49,346 nt of DNA. It comes from Nitrospirota bacterium. GTDB taxonomy: Bacteria; Nitrospirota; Thermodesulfovibrionia; UBA6902; JAJYJJ01. The translations under genes and the position numbers were made by a program. Location: positions 1 through 49,346 of the forward strand of contig JAJYJJ010000016.1 of NCBI GenBank assembly GCA_021789595.1, read 5' to 3'. The stretch's first letter is position 1. Each line of letters opens with the position of its first letter. The notes under the pieces were generated by a model. That model saw nothing but the letters and a program-made list of their open reading frames with translations, was not told where the DNA came from and did not search any database. Positions 13,817 to 22,823 of this stretch are shown piece after piece.

Positions 13817-13832
13817 AAGTGTAAGCACTTAC
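13817..13832. promoter_or_regulatory. putative TetR operator
   Basis: Overlapping dyads AAGTG-TAAG-CACTT (13817-13830) and GTAAG-CA-CTTAC (13821-13832) lie just upstream of the TetR start at 13843, in the only sizeable gap of the efflux block. The position fits autoregulation of the TetR-TolC-EmrAB part. Confidence 0.5.
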
Positions 13833-13842
13833 TTTAATAACT

Positions 13843-14445
13843 ATGAATGCCCAAAAGTTTAAGGCGCAAGATAGAAGGGAACAGATCATTACAATTGCCC
13901 TTGAGGTATTTTCTGAGAAGGGCTACAGGGGTGCAGTGACAAGAGAGATCGCAAGGGCTGCAGGGATAAACGAAGTAACTCTGTTCAGATATTTCCACAG
14001 GAAGGAACTGCTCTTCCGTTCCGTTATTGAAAGATACTCATTTCTTCCGAAATTTAAGGAACTTGTTCCAAAACTTGATACCATGTCTTACAGGAAGGCG
14101 TTGAAGGCGATAGCAGAAAAGTTCCTGGATGTCCTTGAGGAGAGAAAGGCTATGGTAAAGATAATGCATTCAGAGGCACACCTGTATCCTCAGGAGGCAC
14201 GGATAATCTACAGGGAGCTGATAGACAAGATATTTAAACAGTTTAATATATTCCTTGAAAAGCGTATACAGGCAGGAGAGGTAAGGGAGATAGACTCCTA
14301 TCTCTCAGCAAGGTGTTTCTTCGGTATGTTTTTCAGCCATTTTATTAAAAATGAGATCTATTTCAAAGACGGCAAGAAAAGCAGAGACAAGGTAATAGAG
14401 ACATATACCGACATCTTCGTGAGGGGAACGGCGGTGAGAAAGTGA
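13843..14445 (+). CDS. TetR-family regulator of the efflux genes
   Basis: A 200-residue regulator. Its helix-turn-helix spans residues 10-56 (EQIITIALEVFSEKGYRGAV, TREIARAAGINEVTLFRYFH, RKELLFRSVI). The C-terminal domain resembles TetR_C_11/AcrR-like ligand pockets (FGMFFSHFIKNEIYF). The start ATG is followed by an overlap at the other end: the stop TGA overlaps the GTG start of the TolC-like gene. It probably represses the tolC-emrA-emrB part of the cluster in response to the exported compound. Confidence 0.92.
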   Translation: MNAQKFKAQDRREQIITIALEVFSEKGYRGAVTREIARAAGINEVTLFRYFHRKELLFRSVIERYSFLPKFKELVPKLDTMSYRKALKAIAEKFLDVLEERKAMVKIMHSEAHLYPQEARIIYRELIDKIFKQFNIFLEKRIQAGEVREIDSYLSARCFFGMFFSHFIKNEIYFKDGKKSRDKVIETYTDIFVRGTAVRK

Positions 14446-15755
14446 AAGGTATTATTACAGTATTGTCAGCCGCATTATTTGCCTTCGGCATACAGCATAA
14501 CCTCTGGGCATTGGATACATCCAAGACGCTTTCTCTCGGCAGGTGTTTAAGCATTGCTGCTGAAAACAACAAGAGTGTTGTCATTGCAAAAAAGGCAGAA
14601 GACATAGCAAAGAGGGATATTGACATTGCATACTCAGGCTATCTGCCCAGGATTAATGCCGGATTAAGCCATACATTCTTAAATAACGAGCCTGAAGGGA
14701 AATTCGGCTCTCTGGCAGTGCCTCAATCGCAAAAGAGTTTTAATACATTTCAGGTAGATATCGAGCAGAACATCTATGACTTCGGCGCAACATCATCGAG
14801 ATACAACTATGCAAAGACCCTTATGGAGCTGAGCAGGGTTGAAACACAAAAGGTGAAAAACGATGTGTCGCTCTCAGTGGCTGTTACATATTTTGATGCC
14901 CTGAGGGCACAGAGGTTCAGGGAGGTTGCAGAGCAAGAGGTTAAACAGATGGAAGGACACCTGAGGGTCGTACAAAGCCTATTTAAAGAAGGAGTGATAA
15001 CAAGGAATGACCTGCTTCAGGCCGAGGTAAGGCTGTCAGATGCAAGGCAGAGACTGCTCTCGGCTAAAGACAGGCAACAGGTGATGAGGGCGTATCTTAA
15101 TAACCTCCTGAACCTTCCGCTGAATGACAAAAGGCCGCTCTCAGATGAGCCTGACAATATAACCATTAAAGACATGATCATCGATGAGCTGACAAAGGAG
15201 GCTATTGAAAACAGACCTGAGGTCACTGCCTTAAGGAAGAAGATAGAGGCAGAGAGGCTTGTCATAGAAAAAGAAAAAACACGATACATGCCCCGGATAT
15301 ATGGAAGCCTCGGCTATGAATATAATGAAAACAGGTATATGGTCCACCAGGATGAGTGGTCTGCGTTGTTTGGCATCAAAATAAACCTCTACAGCGGTGG
15401 CGAGACAAAGGCATCCGTCTTAAAGGCAGAGGCACAGCTATCAAAGACAGAGGAGGAATTAAAGAAACTCAAGGACGATATCAGGCTTGAGACAGTGGCA
15501 AACTATATAAGGCTCAATGATGCCTATGAGAGGATTGGTGTTACAAAAGAGGCAATAAGGCAGGCACAGGAGAATCTCAGGATCAATGAGGTCAGGTATA
15601 AAGAAAGGGTAGGCATTGCTGTTGAGGTCATGGATGCACAGAGCATCCTTACGACGGCAAGGACTAATTATTACAATGCACTGTATGATTACAGGACTAA
15701 TGAAGCACAGCTCCTTTCATCTGTCGGGAAGAACATCAAAGATTTTTATAGATAA
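14442..15755 (+). CDS. tolC: TolC-family outer-membrane efflux protein
   Basis: A 437-residue outer-membrane channel. A signal peptide (GIITVLSAALFAFGIQHNLW) is followed by two OEP repeats with long helical hairpins: residues 30-225 (DFGATSSRYNYAKTLMELSR, VRLSDARQRLLSAKDRQQVM) and 240-430 (IENRPEVTALRKKIEAERL, INLYSGGETKASVLKAEAQL). The trimer should form the exit duct across outer membrane and periplasm for the HlyD/MFS pair encoded next. The start is GTG 14442, overlapping the TetR stop. Confidence 0.93.
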   Translation: MKGIITVLSAALFAFGIQHNLWALDTSKTLSLGRCLSIAAENNKSVVIAKKAEDIAKRDIDIAYSGYLPRINAGLSHTFLNNEPEGKFGSLAVPQSQKSFNTFQVDIEQNIYDFGATSSRYNYAKTLMELSRVETQKVKNDVSLSVAVTYFDALRAQRFREVAEQEVKQMEGHLRVVQSLFKEGVITRNDLLQAEVRLSDARQRLLSAKDRQQVMRAYLNNLLNLPLNDKRPLSDEPDNITIKDMIIDELTKEAIENRPEVTALRKKIEAERLVIEKEKTRYMPRIYGSLGYEYNENRYMVHQDEWSALFGIKINLYSGGETKASVLKAEAQLSKTEEELKKLKDDIRLETVANYIRLNDAYERIGVTKEAIRQAQENLRINEVRYKERVGIAVEVMDAQSILTTARTNYYNALYDYRTNEAQLLSSVGKNIKDFYR

Positions 15756-15767
15756 ACGGAGGAGTAT

Positions 15768-16778
15768 ATGGAAGAGGCAAAACCTGCGAATAATAATGGA
15801 AGACGCAAAAAGGTGGCGGCATTCGTATTCCTTGCGCTTGCTATTGTAGGTGGCGTTATTGGCTTTCTTTACTACCAGTACAAGCAGACACACATAACAA
15901 CGGATGATGCCTTTATAGACGGCCACATCTATACCATAAGCTCAAGGGTTTCAGGGACCGTTAAAAATATCTATGTCGATGATAACATTTCTGTTAAGAA
16001 GGGGCAGACCCTATTAACACTCGACCCTGCGGATTACAAGGCAAAGGTAGATAAGGCAAAGGCTGCGCTTGAACTTGCAAGGAACCAGCTTGACCAGCAG
16101 GATGTCTTTGTAAAGAATGTGAAGGCAAGGCTTGAGAGTCTGAGGTATAGGTTGAATCAGGCAGAGATAGACCTAAGGAGGGCTCAGAACCTTTATATGG
16201 AAGAGGCAATACCAAAGGAGCGCTATGACAAGGTTCTCACAGAAAGGGATGTTATTGCCTCACAGGCAAAGGCTGCAAAGGAGGAGGTAAGGCAGGCAGA
16301 GGTTGCACTCAGCAAAGCTGCTATAAGATTAAGAGCTGCAGAGCTCAAGGAAGCTGAATTGAATGAGAGTTATACTGTTGTAAGCTCTCCTTCTGACGGC
16401 TATATCACAAAGAAGTCGGTAGAGGTGGGCAACCAGATTCAGGCAGGACAACCGCTCATGGCTGTTGTGCCGCTGAATGAGATATGGGTTACTGCAAACT
16501 ATAAAGAGACACAGCTTGAAAAGGTAAGGCCAGGTCAAACAGTTGATATTGAGGTTGATACATATCCTGACCGGAGATTCAAAGGCAAGGTAGACAGCAT
16601 TATGGCAGGCACAGGTTCGGAATTTTCCATCTTTCCGCCTGAGAATGCCACAGGCAATTATGTCAAGGTCGTCCAGAGGATACCTGTAAAGATCATAATC
16701 ACAGGCGGCATCGATAAAGAGCACCCGCTCAGATTGGGGATGTCTGTTGTGCTAACTATAAAAGTAGGGCCACAGTAG
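15768..16778 (+). CDS. emrA: HlyD/EmrA-type membrane fusion protein
   Basis: A 336-residue adaptor. One N-terminal membrane anchor (residues 16-37, AAFVFLALAIVGGVIGFLYY) is followed by the ITTDDAFIDGHIYTISSRVS lipoyl half, a long alpha hairpin (about 85-190, QNLYMEEAIPKERYDKVLTE), the second lipoyl half (VVSSPSDGYITKKSVEVGNQ) and the beta-barrel (NYKETQLEKVRPGQTVDIEV). This order is typical of EmrA. It links the MFS pump to TolC. A good AAACGGAGGAG ribosome-binding site precedes the ATG, 12 bases after the TolC stop. Confidence 0.94.
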   Translation: MEEAKPANNNGRRKKVAAFVFLALAIVGGVIGFLYYQYKQTHITTDDAFIDGHIYTISSRVSGTVKNIYVDDNISVKKGQTLLTLDPADYKAKVDKAKAALELARNQLDQQDVFVKNVKARLESLRYRLNQAEIDLRRAQNLYMEEAIPKERYDKVLTERDVIASQAKAAKEEVRQAEVALSKAAIRLRAAELKEAELNESYTVVSSPSDGYITKKSVEVGNQIQAGQPLMAVVPLNEIWVTANYKETQLEKVRPGQTVDIEVDTYPDRRFKGKVDSIMAGTGSEFSIFPPENATGNYVKVVQRIPVKIIITGGIDKEHPLRLGMSVVLTIKVGPQ

Positions 16779-16791
16779 GTCAGTAAAGCAG

Positions 16792-18339
16792 ATGCCTATA
16801 GAAACGCCTAAGATTAACAAATGGGTTGTTGCAATGTCAGTAATGCTGCCAACCCTTATAGAGATTGTGGATACGAGTGTTGTTAATGTCGCGCTTAACC
16901 ACATAAGAGGAAACCTCTCAGCAGGCATAGACGAGGCCACATGGGTCATTACATCCTATCTTGTATCAAACGCCATAGTTATCCCGATTACAGGCTGGCT
17001 TGCAAACAGGTTTGGCAGGAAGAGATACCTTATCTTTTCAATAGCCCTCTTCACCTCAAGCTCACTTATGTGCGGACTCGCTCAGAGCATTACCATGCTT
17101 GTATTTTTCAGGGTGCTTCAAGGAATTGGCGGAGGTGCGCTTCAGCCCATATCACAGGCAATACTGCTTGAGACATTTCCCCCTGTTGAACACGGCATAG
17201 CAATGGCTGTCTTTGGCATCGGCATAATGTTTGGCCCAATAATAGGTCCTTTACTTGGAGGATGGATAACAGACAATATGTCATGGAGATGGATATTTTA
17301 TATAAATATACCAATAGGGATTATTGCAGTCCTTATGGCCTTATTCTTTATATACGACCCTTCATACATAAAAAGGATAAAGGCAAGGGTAGACTACCTT
17401 GGTCTCATGCTTCTTGTTATAGGTCTTGGCTCATTACAGATAGTCCTTGACAAGGGACAGAGGGAGGACTGGTTTAATTCAAATTTCATTGTAACACTGG
17501 CAATTGTATCCTCAATAGCACTCATCCTCTTTATAGTTGTTGAGCTCTTTACAAAAGACCCTGTTGTAAATCTCAGGGTCTTTAAAAACATATCATTCAG
17601 TACAGGCAATATTGTCATGTTCTCTGCATTCTTCAACCTCTTTGGAAGCATTGTGCTTCTGCCAATATATCTGCAGACCCTGATGGGCTATTCGGCAACA
17701 GATGCCGGGATGGTCCTCGGCCCCGGGGGCATTGCAACCCTTATTGCAATGCCGATTGCAGGCAGGCTTATAACAAAGATGAATTCAAAATACCTTTTGA
17801 CATTCGGGATAATCATGAGTTCATATGCAACACTGCTTATGTCGAGGTTCAGCCTCTATGCAAGTTTTCCTGTTGTTATATGGCCGAGGATAGTGCTCGG
17901 CATAGGGATGGGATTTCTCTTTATCCCGCTGACAACCCTTACTCTGTCAACCATAAGGAAACAGGAGATGGGCAATGCTACTGCTATATATAACCTCTTG
18001 AGAAACCTCGGCGGGAGTTTCGGCGTTGCATTTGTAACAACAATGTTATCGAGGAGGGCACAGTTTCATCAGGTGCGGCTTTCAGAGCACATCACTGTAT
18101 TTGACCGTACATTCCAGTTTGCCCACAAAGGGTTGGAGGCAATACTGCCATTAAGGGGTATTGACAGCTATACATCACAGATTGCCTCTTTAAAGCTATT
18201 ATACGGAAATCTTACAAGGCAGGCATCCATGATGGCCTTTAATGATGTCTTCCACCTCCTGAGCCTATTTATCATCTGCCTTGTCCTCCTTGTCCCCCTG
18301 ATGAGAAGGGGGAAGGATGTTCCTACAGGCATGCATTGA
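16792..18339 (+). CDS. emrB: EmrB-type MFS drug exporter (DHA2, 14 helices)
   Basis: A 515-residue transporter with 14 predicted helices. Diagnostic segments are LPTLIEIVDTSVVNVALNHI (motif D1 in helix 1), GWLANRFGRKRYLIFSIALF (motif A), RVLQGIGGGALQPISQAIL (motif B) and GIMFGPIIGPLLGGWITDNM with SWRWIFYINIPIG (motif C). It should export hydrophobic compounds by proton antiport together with the EmrA and TolC homologues just upstream. It is the last gene of the efflux block. Confidence 0.94.
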   Translation: MPIETPKINKWVVAMSVMLPTLIEIVDTSVVNVALNHIRGNLSAGIDEATWVITSYLVSNAIVIPITGWLANRFGRKRYLIFSIALFTSSSLMCGLAQSITMLVFFRVLQGIGGGALQPISQAILLETFPPVEHGIAMAVFGIGIMFGPIIGPLLGGWITDNMSWRWIFYINIPIGIIAVLMALFFIYDPSYIKRIKARVDYLGLMLLVIGLGSLQIVLDKGQREDWFNSNFIVTLAIVSSIALILFIVVELFTKDPVVNLRVFKNISFSTGNIVMFSAFFNLFGSIVLLPIYLQTLMGYSATDAGMVLGPGGIATLIAMPIAGRLITKMNSKYLLTFGIIMSSYATLLMSRFSLYASFPVVIWPRIVLGIGMGFLFIPLTTLTLSTIRKQEMGNATAIYNLLRNLGGSFGVAFVTTMLSRRAQFHQVRLSEHITVFDRTFQFAHKGLEAILPLRGIDSYTSQIASLKLLYGNLTRQASMMAFNDVFHLLSLFIICLVLLVPLMRRGKDVPTGMH

Positions 18340-18378
18340 AGGGTTTACAATAGGCCGCTTTAAATGCTAAATTGAAAA

Positions 18379-18744
18379 ATGAAGAAAAAATACGGTGAAG
18401 ATGCTATAGACAGGGCAAGGCTTGAGACATGGGATAACCCAAGCCCAGAGCGTGATTACGAGATAGATATAAGTTTCCCAGAATTCACATGCATATGCCC
18501 CCGTTCAGGTTATCCTGATTTTGCAATCATCAGGGTCATCTATATCCCTGACAAAAAGATAGTTGAATTAAGATCACTCAAGCTTTACCTGAATAGCTAC
18601 AGGCAGAAGGCCATATCACACGAGGAGGCAACAAACCGCATATTCTCTGACTTAAAGAGGATTCTTAAACCGAGGCATATGCAGGTCATTGGCGACTTTA
18701 ACCCGAGAGGAAATGTAAAGACAATTGTCAAGGTAACCTCCTAA
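18379..18744 (+). CDS. queF: NADPH-dependent 7-cyano-7-deazaguanine reductase
   Basis: A 121-residue type I QueF, which reduces preQ0 to preQ1 in queuosine synthesis. [14 protein letters not shown] contains the nucleophilic Cys40 and Asp47. The QueF motif [14 protein letters not shown] supplies the NADPH and substrate contacts. Length matches unimodular QueF. It follows the efflux block by about 40 bases but is not related in function. No other queuosine genes are in view apart from the QueG-like Fe-S protein at 6415, which is a short-branch relative. Confidence 0.95.
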   Translation: MKKKYGEDAIDRARLETWDNPSPERDYEIDISFPEFTCICPRSGYPDFAIIRVIYIPDKKIVELRSLKLYLNSYRQKAISHEEATNRIFSDLKRILKPRHMQVIGDFNPRGNVKTIVKVTS

Positions 18745-18763
18745 CCTGATTTTTGCCCAAGGG

Positions 18764-19039
18764 CTACCTGAGCCCCTTTATATAGTCTATAATCTCCTTC
18801 GCTATCTATGGCGAGTCAACAACGTTATTGTATTTAAGTCCGCTCTGTGAACTGAATTCGCATACAACTATCTCTATCCTTGCCCTATCAATGTAATCTA
18901 TAAGTTTGAGGAAATATTCCTCATTCCTCAATAATGTAACATTCCCTGTGGCAGCCGAGGTGGATGAATCTGGATAGAAATGGGATATTGAGTATGTTAA
19001 AATAAAGAAAATGGACAGAAATATTATTAATCTATGCAT
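18764..19039 (-). pseudogene. collapsed phospholipase-D-like gene
   Basis: From ATG 19039 the minus strand encodes a signal peptide (MHRLIIFLSIFFILTYSISH) and then a PLD-type start (NVTLLRNEEYFLKLIDYIDR, ARIEIVVCEFSS). An in-frame TAG occurs at 18806. Reading through it gives IAKEIIDYIKGLR and a second TAG at 18764. No HxKxxxxD motif is present, so the catalytic core has been lost by an internal deletion and the gene is dead. Its upstream region overlaps the promoter of the response regulator on the other strand. Confidence 0.6.
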
Positions 19040-19065
19040 TGCTTGAGAAGTATAAAAGAAATGGC

Positions 19066-19094
19066 TTGACAATTTCAAATATTAACATTACAAT
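19066..19094 (+). promoter_or_regulatory. sigma-70 promoter of the receiver-protein gene
   Basis: TTGACA (19066-19071), 17-base spacer, TACAAT (19089-19094). The predicted transcript start falls near 19101, so the leader would be only about 12 bases and would begin close to the GGAGG site (19101-19105). Confidence 0.65.
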
Positions 19095-19112
19095 TTGCCA
19101 GGAGGCCAAATA

Positions 19113-20060
19113 ATGGGGAAAAAACTATTAGTAGCTGACGATAGTATCACAATCCAGAAGGTCGTAGAGCTAATCCTTTCTGAAGAGGGCTTTGATATAA
19201 AATCCGTCAGTAATGGTGAGGATGCCCTCAATGCAATAAAGACAGAAAGCCCTGATATTGTCCTGGCCGATATAGAGATGCCCAAGATAAATGGCTATGA
19301 GTTGTGCGAGAGATTAAAATCAGACCCGTCAACAAAGGATATACCTGTAATCCTCCTTGCAGGAGCCTTTGAGAACTTCGATGAGAAAATGGCACAGGAT
19401 GTCGGAGCAGACAGTTATGTGGTAAAACCGTTTGAATCACAGGAGCTTATCAATAAGATACATTCGGTCATGGAGGCACCTGCTAAACCCCTTGTCGAGG
19501 AGGAGCTTGCTGCTGTAGCAGAGGAAGAGGACCTATGGTCTCTTGAGGATATAACAGAGGCGCAGGCTGTTGAGACGGCAGAGGCAGAGGAGATTGCAGT
19601 TGCTGAAGAGGTTCCTGCAGAGGTTACTTCCCTGGAGCCAGAGGCACAGGTAGCAGAAGAAGAGGTGCTGGAGGAGGCTCCTGCTGAAGAGTACAGGATG
19701 CCAGGCATTTCCAGGGAAGAAGTAACAGGTATTATCCTTGGTATACTGCCAAAGAAAGAGGAGATAACAGCGCAGGTAGAGGCACTCTTTGAAAAGATTG
19801 CAAAGGATATTGCAGCACAGAACGAAAAGGTTATTAAAGAGGCATTGGCTACTGTGGCAGGGCAGGCCATAAGGGAATCCATTGAGGCGGTTCTCTGGGA
19901 GATACTGCCAGACCTATCAGAGAGGATGATGAGGGACATCTTTGAAAGCAGGATTACCCTTGACATAAAGGGCTCTATAGAAAAGATCGCATGGGAGGTA
20001 ATCCCGGACCTCGCTGAAAACCTCATAACAAGGGAGATAGAGAAGATAAAGGCAGAATAG
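19113..20060 (+). CDS. response regulator with Glu/Ala-rich linker and repeated helical tail
   Basis: A 315-residue protein. Residues 1-120 are a receiver domain (KKLLVADDSITIQKVVELIL; phosphoacceptor Asp in DIVLADIEMPKING; signalling Lys in YVVKPFE). A highly acidic Glu/Ala/Val linker follows (about 125-205). The tail is a helical region in which W-E-[IV]-[LI]-PDL-[SA]-E occurs twice (SIEAVLWEILPDLSERMMRD and SIEKIAWEVIPDLAENLITR). There is no DNA-binding or enzymatic output domain. Proteins of this build occur in Nitrospirota and deltaproteobacteria, often near motility or signalling genes, and presumably act by protein contacts. ATG 19113 is preferred because GGAGG lies seven bases upstream. 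Confidence 0.85.
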   Translation: MGKKLLVADDSITIQKVVELILSEEGFDIKSVSNGEDALNAIKTESPDIVLADIEMPKINGYELCERLKSDPSTKDIPVILLAGAFENFDEKMAQDVGADSYVVKPFESQELINKIHSVMEAPAKPLVEEELAAVAEEEDLWSLEDITEAQAVETAEAEEIAVAEEVPAEVTSLEPEAQVAEEEVLEEAPAEEYRMPGISREEVTGIILGILPKKEEITAQVEALFEKIAKDIAAQNEKVIKEALATVAGQAIRESIEAVLWEILPDLSERMMRDIFESRITLDIKGSIEKIAWEVIPDLAENLITREIEKIKAE

Positions 20061-20082
20061 ATTTTTCTGTAATCTTTGCATC

Positions 20083-20119
20083 AAGGCGGGGAAGTGGAAG
20101 ACCAAATCCCCGCTTTTCT
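20083..20119 (+). terminator. rho-independent terminator before valS
   Basis: A stem GCGGGGA (20086-20092) with TCCCCGC (20107-20113), extended by AAG/TTT pairing, ends in TTTTCTTT. It closes the response-regulator transcript. It also argues against valS starts that would lie inside the hairpin. Confidence 0.6.
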
Positions 20120-20126
20120 TTGTATA

Positions 20127-22823
20127 ATGAAGCAGATAGATAAATCCTACAATCCTGAAGCAATAGAGGAAAAGTGGTATAATTTCTGGCTTGAAAATGG
20201 CTATTTCCACGCTGAGATGCCGAGCAACAAGCCTCCTTTCTGTATTGTCATACCGCCACCCAATGTTACCGGCTCACTTCACATGGGGCACGCCCTTAAT
20301 TCAACCCTTCAGGATATCCTCATCAGGTGGAAGAGGATGATGGGATACAATGCCCTATGGCTTCCAGGGACAGACCACGCCGGAATAGCCACGCAGAATG
20401 TAGTAGAAAGACAACTGGCCAAAGAGGGCATAGACAGGCATAAACTCGGCAGGACTGCATTCATTCAAAGGGTCTGGGAATGGAAGGAGCAATATGGGGG
20501 AAGGATTATACACCAGCTCAAGCGCCTCGGCTCGTCCTGCGATTGGCAGAGGGAAAGATTCACCCTCGATGAAGGTCTTTCAAGGGCAGTTAGAGAGGTC
20601 TTTGTAAGGCTATATGAAGATGGGCTGATTTACCGTGGGGACTATATCATAAACTGGTGTCCGAGATGCCAGACAGCCCTCTCTGACCTGGAGGTGGAGC
20701 GTGAGGATATAGAGGGCAGACTCTATTTTATAAGTTATCCATTCACAGACAGTGAAGGCAGTGTGGTTGTTGCAACAACAAGACCAGAGACCATGCTCGG
20801 CGATACTGCTGTTGCAGTAAACCCAAAGGATAAAAGATATATGGGACTTATCGGTAAGACCCTCAGGCTTCCCATATTGAGCAGAGAAATCCCCTTAATC
20901 TCTGATGATGCAGTGGATATTGAATTCGGCACAGGCGCTGTGAAGGTAACACCTGCCCACGATGCAAATGACTTTGAGATTGCCTCAAGACACAACCTGC
21001 CATCTATAAAGATTATGACAGAAGAAGGCAGGATGTCTGAGGATGCAGGACCTTATAAAGGACAGGACAGGTTTGAATGCAGAAAAAATATCCTGAAGGA
21101 CCTGGACGGCCTCGGCCTCCTTTTAAAGGAAGAAAGATATACCATAGGCCTTGGCCACTGCTACAGGTGTAAGACTATTGTAGAACCATACCTATCAAAG
21201 CAGTGGTTTGTCAGGACATGGCCGCTTGCAGAGAAGGCTATAGAGGCCGTAAGGGAAAAGAGGATAAGGATAATCCCAGAGATGTGGGAAAACAGCTACT
21301 TCGACTGGATGCACAGGATAAAGGACTGGTGCATATCAAGACAGATATGGTGGGGTCACAGGATACCTGCATGGTATTGCCAGGACTGCGGAGAGGTAAA
21401 TGTCTCAAGGGATGAGCCAAAGAGGTGCAGAGGCTGCGGCAGCTCCTGCCTCAAGCAGGAAGACGATGTGCTTGATACATGGTTTTCATCCGCCCTATGG
21501 CCATTCTCTACGCTTGGATGGCCTGACAATACAGAAGAGCTAAAGACCTTCTACCCGACAGATGTCCTTGTCACAGGCTTTGATATCCTTTTCTTCTGGG
21601 TCGCAAGGATGATAATGATGGCAATGAAGTTTATGGATGATGTGCCGTTCAGAGATGTGTATATCCACGCCCTCGTGAGGGATGCAACAGGACAGAAGAT
21701 GAGCAAATCAAAGGGCAATGTAGTAGACCCGCTGTTGATGATAGACAAGTACGGCACAGATGCCTTTCGTTTTACCCTTACAGCCTTTGCCGCCCAGGGA
21801 AGGGATATAAAGTTTTCAGAAGAAAGGGTTGACGGCTACAGACACTTTGTAAATAAGATATGGAATGCAGCAAGGTTCATCCTTATGAACACAGGGGATA
21901 TTGATATAAGGCATCCAGGAGAGGAAAGGCAGTATCTGAGCCTTGCAGACAGATGGATACTCAGCCGCCTCGGACATGTTATCAGCGAGGTGAACACCAC
22001 ACTGAAGCAGTATAGATTTAATGATGGGGCTGCTGCTATCTATCAGTTCATCTGGCATGAGTTCTGCGACTGGTATATAGAGATGGCAAAGCCTGCCATA
22101 TACGGAGGGGATAAAAACAGCAGGACAGCATCTGTCAGTACTCTCATACATACAATTGAGACATCCATGAGGCTGCTGCATCCATTTATGCCGTTCGTAA
22201 CAGAGGAGCTATGGCAGCATATACCGCATAGACATATCAAAAGGCCGCAAGACTCTTCAGGGACACCGCATAAGGCTGAAAGTATTACCATTGCTGCCTA
22301 TCCTACAGGAGAGGACGGGATTGAAGACCTCGATGCAGAAGAACAGATGGGAAAGGTAATGAAGACAATAGATGGGATAAGAAGCGTCAGGGGTGAACTG
22401 AACATCCTGCCATCGCTTGAGATAAAGGCCATAATAAAAACCCCTGAGGAAACAGGTAAGATATTAAAGAGAAATATCGTGTATATAGAGAAACTTGCAA
22501 AGGCGAAGGAGATTGTTATCGGAAATGATATAATAAAGCCAAGAAATTCAGTAACTGCTGTTGAGCCCGGTATGGAGATATTTATCCCTCTTGAAGGGGT
22601 ATTCGACCCGCAGGTAGAGATAAAGCGGATTGAAAAGGAGATCAAGAAGATGGATGTGGAGATAACAAGGCTCAGGGGGAAATTGTCAAATGAGGAATTC
22701 CTTGGCAAGGCCCCTAAGGATGTGGTAGAAAAGGAGAAGGAGCGATACAGGGAATCCATCGAAAAGGTGGAGCGACTTATGGCAATAATGGAAAAATTAA
22801 AGATGATGGGGGAAGAGACATGA
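20127..22823 (+). CDS. valS: valyl-tRNA synthetase
   Basis: An 898-residue class I synthetase that charges tRNA-Val. The HIGH box reads PPNVTGSLHMGHALN. The KMSKS loop is GQKMSKSKGNVVDPL. The CP1 editing domain includes TTRPETMLGDTAVAV and GTGAVKVTPAHDAND. Zinc-binding Cys pairs (CPRC, CQDCG, CRGCGSSC) and a C-terminal coiled coil (VEIKRIEKEIKKMDVEITRL) complete the bacterial ValRS layout. The start is set at ATG 20127 (MKQIDKSYNPEAIEEKWYNF), downstream of the terminator. Its stop overlaps the next start by four bases (ATGA), giving a valS-repeat protein-nadC operon. Confidence 0.97.
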   Translation: MKQIDKSYNPEAIEEKWYNFWLENGYFHAEMPSNKPPFCIVIPPPNVTGSLHMGHALNSTLQDILIRWKRMMGYNALWLPGTDHAGIATQNVVERQLAKEGIDRHKLGRTAFIQRVWEWKEQYGGRIIHQLKRLGSSCDWQRERFTLDEGLSRAVREVFVRLYEDGLIYRGDYIINWCPRCQTALSDLEVEREDIEGRLYFISYPFTDSEGSVVVATTRPETMLGDTAVAVNPKDKRYMGLIGKTLRLPILSREIPLISDDAVDIEFGTGAVKVTPAHDANDFEIASRHNLPSIKIMTEEGRMSEDAGPYKGQDRFECRKNILKDLDGLGLLLKEERYTIGLGHCYRCKTIVEPYLSKQWFVRTWPLAEKAIEAVREKRIRIIPEMWENSYFDWMHRIKDWCISRQIWWGHRIPAWYCQDCGEVNVSRDEPKRCRGCGSSCLKQEDDVLDTWFSSALWPFSTLGWPDNTEELKTFYPTDVLVTGFDILFFWVARMIMMAMKFMDDVPFRDVYIHALVRDATGQKMSKSKGNVVDPLLMIDKYGTDAFRFTLTAFAAQGRDIKFSEERVDGYRHFVNKIWNAARFILMNTGDIDIRHPGEERQYLSLADRWILSRLGHVISEVNTTLKQYRFNDGAAAIYQFIWHEFCDWYIEMAKPAIYGGDKNSRTASVSTLIHTIETSMRLLHPFMPFVTEELWQHIPHRHIKRPQDSSGTPHKAESITIAAYPTGEDGIEDLDAEEQMGKVMKTIDGIRSVRGELNILPSLEIKAIIKTPEETGKILKRNIVYIEKLAKAKEIVIGNDIIKPRNSVTAVEPGMEIFIPLEGVFDPQVEIKRIEKEIKKMDVEITRLRGKLSNEEFLGKAPKDVVEKEKERYRESIEKVERLMAIMEKLKMMGEET

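Noticed and set aside
19415-20026. 203-codon minus frame opposite the response regulator
   Set aside because: Low-complexity Ser/Ala composition is the complement of the Glu/Ala-rich linker; no start signal.
20123-20128. TATAAT at the valS start codon as a promoter
   Set aside because: It overlaps the ATG itself and has no -35 at the right distance; a transcript would start inside the gene.
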